From: Drechslerella dactyloides
Lineage: Eukaryota > Ascomycota > Orbiliomycetes > Orbiliales > Orbiliaceae
Assembly: GCA_020064725.1 (NCBI GenBank)
Contig: JAGTWJ010000002.1
Coordinates: 248,001 to 312,000, forward strand
Direction: 5' to 3'
DNA length: 64,000 bases
Shown here in pieces: positions 55,759 through 64,000 of the stretch. The notes below the pieces were generated by a model. It saw only the letters and a program-made list of their open reading frames with translations, was not told the DNA's origin and did not search any database. The first letter of the stretch is position 1. The number at the start of each line of letters is the position of its first letter. The translations under genes and the position numbers were made by a program.

Positions 55759-56932
55759 ACGGGCGGGCAGCACGCGGCAATGCAATGCAGATTTGACACG
55801 ATGCAGGCACGTCAACGCTACCAGTCTGCGAACGACCTGATTCTTGACTGGTCCGCCGTGACAGCTGTGCCGCTTACCGTCAAACAAACCTGATGTCATT
55901 TCGTCCACGGCAAGGGGGAGCAAGCTTCCGGCTCCTGTTTTGGCTGAAGTTTGCCCCGGGCCGCAGGACGCGCATCGCGACGAGATCCTGTCCCATCTCT
56001 GCTGCTGCTGTGCGCAGACTATAATTACTATATGAATGCAGCGACACAGCACCCATGTTTATATCCACCACGCAATGAATGCTACCGTCCGCAAATACCC
56101 CCGTCGAGCTCTGTGCCTCGCTCTCGCCGTCGAAGCAGTCAGGCAGCTTCCACAGCGCATTCTAAGACGTCTCATCATCGAAAAAACTCTTGTGAGGTTT
56201 CCTGTCCAGGGTGCGGAATAGTGCAGTTGGGCACCAACTCGGCTCCACGTTCTGGCTCTGGGCCAAGACTCTAATTTCCAACCAAATTGAACCAGGACCG
56301 ACGAGGGCTCCGGCTGGGAAAATGGAAGTAAGAACCGAAAATTTTCAGAAACACTGTCGCTGGCGGGAAAAGGAGAGGCGGGGAGGCCCCGGTGCACCTT
56401 ATCTGGCGCAGCAGAAGCCACTTAAACCCGGCCATCGCCTCCGTCGCATTTCGCAAGACCGAAGACAATCTACGAAGCACTGCTCTCAATCTCCAAAAGG
56501 CCCCATCGACTCTCTTCCCCCCGATAGGTTGGACGTATCTGCGCCGTAAAGCTCCACTCAAGTCGTCGGAACCACCTGTTTGCGGAACGATTGGCTCCCA
56601 CCTCCCTGCGAGTTTTGTCCCTGAATCAGCACGTCTTCCGAGTCTGGTCGCCCCACGCCTAATCGGGGCCAGCCCAGAGGGATTTTGTCCACAGAGGGCC
56701 CGTCCGCTAGCTCGGTAGCTCTGCAAGCAAGTCCGCATCACAAGCAGCAGCCTGCAGCTGCACTTACCGCAGAAAGTGAGGAGGCGTTGGGAAAGGGACG
56801 CACTAATTAATAAGGAGAGAAGCAAGCACAAAAGCCCAAACGACAGGCTTGGATCGTGAGGGCTTCCCTTCACTTAAACTTCATACCCAAGACCCTTCTT
56901 CGCAAGGAGGTGCTTTTGCACACCGGCTCACC
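55759..56932. other. Intergenic, no gene seen
   Basis: About 1.2 kb between Ctf8 and the large proline-rich gene; overlapping frames here are shadows without support. The right end is the promoter of the next gene. Confidence 0.45.
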
Positions 56933-59900
56933 ATGTCGTCTTCGGATGACAAAAAGCTACCGACGTCGTACGTATACAGACTGACATCCCCTTGAAGTCG
57001 AATCGGAAGTCTTTTTGGCGTCCGTCGATGCGGAGAACCTCATTGACACTTGCCGCATTTAAACAGGACGCTGGCGCGGAGCTTCTCCGCTCAGCTGAAC
57101 GACATATTCTTACTCGACGATACGATATTATCCAAGGAGAAAGAAGTCGAACAAAAGTATGGGATTGAGCTTGAATTCGTGTTTTTTATCCTTCCCCGCA
57201 ATTCTGGCGACGTACACTGCGTCGCCACGATGCGTGGCGCTTTATGCCGGGATTCCTTGCTGACAGCCGCCTTGCGACTATATAGGAAGTTCGAGCTCAC
57301 TCAGCAAAATGCGGAGCTGGACGCCCTCGAAGCAAGACTCAAGGCCGCCGAAGAGCAGCTGGCGAAGAAGAGCAAGCGTATCTCATTGATCACCTCAGAA
57401 ATGAGCAGTCCAACAACACCCACCAAGTCTGACTCCGGAAGCCCTCTCAACTCCAACAAGAGCCCAAGACGGCGAAACCCCATACCTGCTTTCGGGGAGG
57501 CCTCCGTAGAATCAGAAAATGCAGCAGGAGAGGGAGAGCATGGCATAGCCCATGACTCTGCGCCTGAACCGCCAAAAAAAGATGATCCGGTAGTGCTACA
57601 AGCGCCTCGTGCGCTACCGGCATTTGGGGGAGAAATCGAGGCACGTAGAGAGGAACACACCTGGGAAGCCAATCGGGAAGGGGCCGGAGGAGCAGGAAAA
57701 GAAGGAGTAGGAGGATTAACAGCAAGAGGAGGACACCCAGGAAAGGGAGGGCGAGATGAAGAGGCTATAAGGGGCACAAGTGCTTCAGTATTTCAATCGA
57801 CATTTGCCAGCCCCGATGTAACGGAACAAGATCCAATCCAAATTACTTGTGATGAAGACCAGAAGCTGCCGAAATTAAGTGACGGGCAGGGTGAACCAGG
57901 GGCTGCACCACCACCACAACCTCCTCACGCGAAAGCCGCGTCGTCGTCGCCGCCGCCGCAGCAGCCGACCTTTCCAGCAGTGGGAGCCGATGAGAGACTG
58001 CATAAACAAGAGACACTTGATTCCGAAAGTCCGGAATTATACCAAGCCACTCCCGCTAACGCTGCTGCATACGGGCAAGCCTCACTTAAATCTCGTCCGG
58101 ATGAAGACGGAGATGAGCATGCGACCGGGTACTTGGTCGACAAGTACGGCTACGACACCACTGAGGGCGAGGCCCGTTCTGGCCATGGTCATGGCACCAC
58201 CGCCACTCTCGGGAACGGTTTCGCTCCGCCCACGATCGTTTCCTCGAACCGGGCACTCCCAGGCGTTGAAGCCTTTGCAGCTTCCCGACCCGACCGGTCG
58301 GATGATATACCCAGGAACCCTGTCAGGGACAATGCCTCAAGCGGACCAGCATACAAAATTCAGGAGAGCGCGAACACGAAATACCTGACCAACGAGTTGT
58401 CATCCCTCGCACCGTCTCGTCCACGGAGAGCAGGCACGATCACAAAGACAGAGCTACCCCCCCTCCCGGGCCAGACACCTGATATTCCCAAGAGGAAACC
58501 CGTAAGGGGCTATGACGAACAACCTCCCAAGCCGGAAATGACGACCATCGCTGCCCTGCAGCACACACACACGTCAGATCGACCGCCCACGCCGCCGTCG
58601 AAAGTTCCACGAGCCATCGTCCATACCGCCTCGCTACAGCAGCAGCAGCAGCAAGACTACAACCGTCCCAACCCGTCGATCGTTAGCAGCCCCGCGGACA
58701 ACATGAGCAGCAGGCTCATGTCGCCGCCAACGGAAGGCGAGAAGCCTTGGCACATCACCGGCCCCTTGGACAACATCAACGGCCATGACGCGCCGAGGGA
58801 TCCTGGTAGGGAGTCCGTTACGGAACGCGGCCTTGGAGGTCTACTCAAGATGAAGAAGTCTCTGCAAGGCTTACGGAAGAAGGCGCAGGCCGCATCACCA
58901 ATATCACCGTCGAGCGACCAACAGCGGAGCTTTTCTACCGGATCGCCGGGCTACCCGCCTGCAGAAGCAAAGTCGAAGGACGAACCGCCGTTACCACCGA
59001 TACCACCCGAGAAATCTCCTGCAGCTGTCATGCCGCTTGACATGCCGCCTAAATCTCGCGCATCCGCATCGCCGCCGCCGCCTCAGGATCCGGCTCAAAT
59101 GGACGTCTTCGATAGAGTGCAGGCTCAGATAAACAGCCAACAGCAACAGCAACAGCAACAGCAACAACAGCAGGAGGAACCATCACCGCGAAGATTCGAG
59201 GCCAAGCACAAGAAGGCCTTCGAAGCCATTGCGAAATTCTCAAAGATATCCGCGCTGAGGGCTATGAAACGGCGAGAAACAAGAGAGGAAGCCCCAGCTG
59301 CTACGCAAGAACCTCCGTTGGCCGCATGGGAAGTCGAACAGCGCGCTAGTCGGCAGCTAAACTCGCCCGGACAGCCGCTTAGTCCGCCACAGACGGCGTA
59401 CCAACAAATTAGCACACAGGTTTCACAAAGTAATCAGCCCTGGGCTCCTCAGCCGAACGGACATTCTTCGAACGGGCCGCTTGGAAGCCAGACACCGATT
59501 AGTCCCATCAAGGATGACGCCCTTCCCGCTCTGCCACCGCCTACCCCGTCGAAGACTGGACTCCAAGAGAGTGACGATGCTCCCACGGCCGTTGTAGACA
59601 GGCCGCCGAGGAGCACGTCCATGAAGCCATTAGGCCTCCCGATAATGCCCAAACAGGCGACCATAATGCTTGAGCTTGATCTGGATGTGACACCTTCTGT
59701 CACAGTAAATCACAGCTCTCAGAGACCATCCGGAGCCGAGCCTTCGCCAGGGCCGTTGTCGTCGGACACGCTTGAGTTTTCTCGACAACTTGATCTGCAG
59801 CTTTCGAGCCCGGGTAGCTTGGGAGTTGAAAGTACCCAGAGCAGCCTATTACCGCCACCCAGTCCGGGATTCTCACCTGGTAGAGAGGGCAGAGTAGAGA

Positions 59901-61891
59901 CGTACTCTTTCCTGGGTGACTATTACTTTGGCGGTGCCGACACTGATAATGGAGACGACGATGGCGAGGAAGACGAGGCTTTCGATGGTCCTCCCGCTCC
60001 GCTGCAACAGGAGTCCGATGACGAAGAGCAGGCCGATAGCAAAGAGACACGCGGGCCGACGGACTTCCGTATCAAGTCGTTCGCGCCAGGCTCTTTGGGT
60101 GACCTCTCTGCAGAGCTCTCGTTCGATTCGTTCGGCATAGAGGAAAAGCCGCCGCCTGTCCCGCCGATGCCCAAGATGCCAGCTGGAATCCCGAACACTA
60201 CCTCTGCGCCAGAACCTCCATCCACCTCGTCCATGCCCTCGCTACCACGAAAAGATGAACAGAAACCGCTTGGTGGTACCCCGGAGACGACGTTGGAACG
60301 CTCGCCAAAGAAGGGACTACCTGATACTCCTAGGGCGGGGTTGCAAAGGTCGCCCTCGAAGCCTGAACAGCGAGAAGAATATAGGGCACCACTTCAGACA
60401 GTTGCTCATCGCTCGATACTGTCGTCTTCGACTACAACCGGAAGAGAAAGCGCAGGGCCTCCCTCTTTGCCTATGAAGGATATCCCAGAGGAAGGGCCGT
60501 ATCCGCCATCGAAGCCTACATCGTTGAATACGGAAAGAACTCCGCTACCGGCTACTCAAAATACTCCGACTAGCGCTACGGCCTCGACACCAATTAGCAA
60601 GGCGGGTTATGCATCAAGCGCAGTTTCGAGTGTGCGGTCCAGCAGCGGCGGATATACGGAGAGCCCGAGCGCCTCAACACCCAGAACATCGCTATCTTCT
60701 AGTGACAAAGGGCCGACGAATTCTGCATCCGCTCCCGGTTCGAGGATCCCGAGCGGCGAACAAGGGTCCTACCCCACGCGGATGTCGTCACAGGCGTATC
60801 AACCGCAGCCACGACCCCCTTCGCAGGACACGGGCCCCGGTACACGGGTGATTTCCGGCCCAGCCGGCTTCCCACCGAACTCGAGGCCGCAGAATATGCC
60901 GCCGCACATGCCACCGAATATGTCCCCTGGGGGACCGCAGGGTATGCCTCCGCGCGGCAGGATACCAGGCCCTCCCGGCCCTCCAGGTGAATTCCGAGGA
61001 CGACCTGGATTTCGCCCGCCGCCAGGAGGTCCGATGGGCCCAGGATACCCTCCGCGATCTTCCTCGCCAGCCTTTAGCGAAGGTGGAATGCGGATGCGTG
61101 GACCTCCACCTCCGCGATCTGCGTCTCCCGCGTTTTCGGAACGACGAGGCCCGCCACCACCCCGCAGCTCGTCACCGGCCTTCAGCATGCGTGGAGGTCC
61201 CCCCCGGGGCGGTCCGTTCCCGCCGCATCATCAACGGAAAAAGTCAAACGGGGACGATATCCTCGAGTTCGCGGTGGACTTTGAACTGCCCGCTTCCGCA
61301 CTGCGGTACGAAGCCAAGGAGGAGCAAAGCAAACGGTCGAGAAGCGCCTCGAACAATCTTTACGGCAACCGCGGCCCTCCACCTGGCGCGTATCCTCGAC
61401 GGGCGGAAAGTCCCGGTCCGCGAGAAGGGTTCAGACCCGGCAGCCGGGCCCGGAGTAGAGGGCCGATGGGTATGCCGCCCGGCGGACCGCCTAGTCGACC
61501 GGAGAGCCGCACGTCGTCCCCGTTCCGACATCCTCCTGTCTCGCACAACTTCAACGGACCGCCGAGAGGACCGCCTGGTAGCCGACGGAGTTCCGGCGGC
61601 AGCAACGCCGGTGGAGGCTCGCGGCGGCCGTCGATGTCGGAAGCCGAGATGGACATAGCGTTGGGCATGGGACAGCTTCCCGGACAGGAGAGGAAGTACA
61701 GGCCGCCGCCGCAGATGAGGGGCGGAAGACCGCCCCAGGGCCCCGGTCCCATGCCGCCGGCACCGAAGGGACTGAAAAGCTTAACGGCGGGCGGGATATC
61801 CTATCCGGGTCTCGACGATGCGTTCGGGATGATGGACGGCGGAGGGAGGATGCCGGGGCCGGCGATGCCGAGGAGGGAGGAGATTGCCTGA
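56933..61891 (+). CDS. Large proline-rich coiled-coil protein, 1576 aa
   Basis: Not recognised as a named family. The model is 56933-56967, 57067-57156 and 57286-61891. Introns of 99 nt (donor GTACGT, acceptor AACAG, phase 2) and 129 nt (donor GTATGG, branch CTGAC, acceptor TATAG, phase 2) are both well formed. Splicing yields MSSSDDKKLPTS, then TLARSFSAQLNDIFLLDD, then a continuous coiled coil (KEKEVEQKKFELTQQNAELDALEARLKAAEEQL); skipping the second intron would break the heptads with a hydrophobic insert. The rest is Pro/Ser/Arg-rich and disordered, with a run of 12 Gln, several basic helices (KKMKSLQGL, AKHKKAFEAIAKFSKI), a central acidic region, and Gly/Pro/Arg-rich C-terminal repeats (PPPPRSSSPAFS). 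A short coiled coil plus disordered tail suggests a scaffold, for instance at hyphal tips or septa, but this is inference. Confidence 0.7.
59138..59173 (+). repeat. CAA/CAG repeat coding poly-Gln
   Basis: Twelve Gln codons in a mixed CAA/CAG run inside the large proline-rich protein. Confidence 0.8.
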
Positions 61892-62370
61892 GTCGAGTCA
61901 TCCTTCGCATATTTCGATTCGTTATAAATTTCGTTCGTCTTGCCGTCGTCTAGATTTTATAGATGCGGTTGCCTCTATTTACTACCCCATATATCATATA
62001 TATTATCTCCCTTCTGATTTAGCCTAGCCTCCATTTTTAATGTTTGCTTCGGAAGCCGTCATTGACTGATTGAGTGTGTTCACTTTCTTTTCCTTGTCCC
62101 TTTGTATGGTCTTTTTGTGTGTGGTCTTCGATTGCGATTTGGGCGTATAATGTAATGTACATGACACTCGCTGTATCTATATCTTCCATGCAAAGCATAT
62201 TATACATAACAGATTCTCTTGCGACCGTTCGTTCGTTCTGATGGTGTTTATATATGTAAAAGATGATGTCTGGTTCTCCCTCACTGTATGCATGTATATA
62301 GCGGAAGCGGGCCCGCGGCTGGTTGCGGGTGCATATATACGTGGATGAATAGAGCTGACTTGATGCCAGG
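61892..62370. other. Convergent intergenic spacer
   Basis: AT-rich 3' flanks of two convergent genes, with several TATATA runs. No gene is seen. Confidence 0.5.
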
Positions 62371-63414
62371 CTACTCCCGCAGGATACCCTTCAGGTCTTC
62401 TATCCGGACTCTCTTCGCCTCGATACTCGCACTTCCGATCTTCGGTAGCGCCTGTCCCGCGACCTCTGTTGACAGAAAACCATCCTTGAGGATCCTCTGC
62501 GTGTTAACCCACTCGTAGTACCACAGTTCCTCGACGCCGTGCTGGTGCAGATATTGCAGACAGCGGCCATATCCGTACGCCACCTGCGCAACGCCATGGC
62601 TGTCGTCGCTCAGCACGAACTTGACACCCTCGGCCTTCATCACGGCCAGCACGTCCGGGCCCGGATACGGGTGCGCCCAGCCTTTCCTCGTCGCGGCGGA
62701 GTTGATCTCCACCATCCCGCCGTAGCTGGCGATGAAGCGCACGTTCCGCAGGATTCGCTCGTACACGCTGGGGATGGCGGTCAGATCGACCGTGTGATCG
62801 GTGCATTTCAGCCGCACGAGGTCGAAGTGCCCGACGACCGGCGGCTTGAGCGCCGTGAGCATGGAGTACTGCGTGTCGAAATAGACTTCGAAGAGTCGCT
62901 GTTCACCTGTCGAGTCTGTGAGTTGGATCTCCGGGAACCGGTCCGGTGGGGTGCCGCCGCTTTCTCTGGCGATGCGGTCGTTGTTCTCGACGGCGGCGAC
63001 GGCGGTTTGGTACATTTCTTCGGAAAAGTCGATGGGCACTTCGTCGACGTGGTGGACGGAGCCGACGAAGATGTCGAATGCGTATTTCGCACGCAGGGCT
63101 GCGATTTCCGTGACCATCGATGGGCGGATCCAGTCCACTTCGAACCCGATTAGGAGGGTGATTTTCTCACGGTACTTCTCCCGCAGCTCCAGCGCGACCC
63201 GGTAGTATTCTTTGAAGTTGCCGGCAAGGGATTCCGGGGTGTAGTTCAGCGCCTGTTCCTCGGGGTAGAGGTCCTTTGGGACGGCGCGCGGCATGTGCTC
63301 CGTCAGGCTGAAGACGCGCAGGCCCTTCGCGATAGCCTGCTTGATGCAGGCCTCGAGGGAGTCTTTCGCATGGGAGCAGAACTGCCCCGAATGAGAGTGG
63401 TGAGAGAACGGCAT
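62371..63414 (-). CDS. HIS2: Histidinol-phosphatase (PHP family)
   Basis: A single-exon protein of 347 aa. The start HHSHSGQFCSHA carries the metal-binding histidines of the PHP domain. It is followed by LTEHMPR, then IGFEVDWI, VGSVHHVDE, VVGHFDL, EINSAA and SDDSHG, which supply the remaining metal ligands. These motifs match fungal HIS2, which dephosphorylates L-histidinol phosphate to histidinol, the penultimate stage of histidine synthesis, in the cytoplasm. Length fits the fungal family. The ATG at 63414 lies just before the first motif, so no earlier start is needed. It is convergent with the large proline-rich gene. No Gcn4-like site was looked for systematically. Confidence 0.92.
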   Translation of the reverse strand: MPFSHHSHSGQFCSHAKDSLEACIKQAIAKGLRVFSLTEHMPRAVPKDLYPEEQALNYTPESLAGNFKEYYRVALELREKYREKITLLIGFEVDWIRPSMVTEIAALRAKYAFDIFVGSVHHVDEVPIDFSEEMYQTAVAAVENNDRIARESGGTPPDRFPEIQLTDSTGEQRLFEVYFDTQYSMLTALKPPVVGHFDLVRLKCTDHTVDLTAIPSVYERILRNVRFIASYGGMVEINSAATRKGWAHPYPGPDVLAVMKAEGVKFVLSDDSHGVAQVAYGYGRCLQYLHQHGVEELWYYEWVNTQRILKDGFLSTEVAGQALPKIGSASIEAKRVRIEDLKGILRE

Positions 63415-64000
63415 GTCGTCGTCGTGCGATGAGTGATATCAACGGAGGCCGAGGATATCGATACTCGATATGGCAAAAGGCGGTGAGAAACTGCGTTGAA
63501 GCGTCTAAACTGCAACAGGAAACGCCGGATCACGAAGGCCGTCCCGGCTGTGGGGCGGCTTTATAATGCCCTATCCGCTTATCGATCTGGCATGTCCAGG
63601 AACCGCCAGCGGGGCAGCCAGCCTGGCAGGAACCTGGCCGGAAGGTGCTCGGGTTTGTGAGCGTTCGAGCATTTTGGCGTGCATGTGCATTTTGCAAGCC
63701 CGGCCGGCAAGGATGTTGCAAATTTAGCGAACAGGTTTCGAAGAATGCGAGACATATGCGGCATGCAAGCTCGGGGCCCGCTGGACGCCAGCGCGAGTCC
63801 AGCCTCATAGGGATTAGGCTCACGGCGCGGAGATTTTCGAGCACCATCCGCGCAGGGGAACACGATCGATGAGGCCAATTGACAGGACGAATTTGTCAAT
63901 CGATTACTTGTATGGTAGGTTATGCATCGTGTTGGAGCTCTTCTGTATTTGAGTCTCCGTCAAAGGAATGTTTGAATGTGAAGTCATGCCTCATAGTCAT
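63415..64000. other. Intergenic at the window edge
   Basis: Promoter side of the histidinol-phosphatase gene. Short frames exist on both strands but none is supported; a gene may lie beyond the window. Confidence 0.4.

Overview
The window is a piece of a nuclear genome from a filamentous ascomycete (Pezizomycotina). The evidence is many short GT-AG introns of about 50-150 nt with CTAAC/CTGAC-like branch points, compact genes on both strands, GPI-anchored cell-wall proteins, a DOCK-family GEF, a fungal-type histidinol phosphatase, and 2EXR/F-box-like and fungal kinase-like proteins. The class cannot be fixed from sequence alone. Start codons and introns were worked out by hand from splice signals, reading-frame phase and conserved motifs. 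Exon coordinates are given in each entry.

Layout. 1-8.5 kb: a Q/S/P-rich hypothetical protein, a long gene-free stretch, a small SET-domain protein and, convergent to it, a four-exon BTB/POZ protein. 11-17.6 kb: one 6.5-kb gene for a DOCK-type GEF (SH3, DHR-1, DHR-2; about 2130 aa). 20.8-25.9 kb: a small basic protein, an unrecognised two-exon gene carrying a lone in-frame stop, and an F-box-like (2EXR-type) protein. 26-33.5 kb: an accessory-looking, gene-poor block with two paralogous secreted proteins sharing an identical eight-cysteine framework and KR sites, and a protein dominated by poly-Asp/Glu. 36.7-42.5 kb: a GPI-anchored Ser/Thr-rich wall protein, a histidine phosphatase with nuclear-localisation-like insertions and a GPI-anchored CE1-like esterase. 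43.5-45.9 kb: a fungal kinase-like gene with a disrupted 5' end and a 66-aa cysteine-rich secreted peptide. 46.6-63.4 kb: conserved housekeeping genes, namely a BRD8-like bromodomain protein, frataxin with a tiny spliced gene directly upstream, a Cdc20/Ama1-type APC/C activator, Ctf8, a 1576-aa proline-rich coiled-coil protein and histidinol phosphatase.

How the genes work together. No biosynthetic cluster, CRISPR array, intact transposon, rRNA or tRNA was seen. Two functional themes stand out. The first is secretion and the cell surface: the secreted paralogue pair, the GPI protein, the GPI esterase and the cysteine-rich peptide. The second is the cell cycle and chromosomes: the Cdc20-family activator and Ctf8 are divergent neighbours, and the bromodomain protein lies nearby. 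The strongest unusual observations are a non-canonical AT-AC intron in the Cdc20-family gene, the secreted eight-cysteine paralogue pair, the cysteine-rich peptide, and two otherwise coherent genes that each carry a single early in-frame stop.
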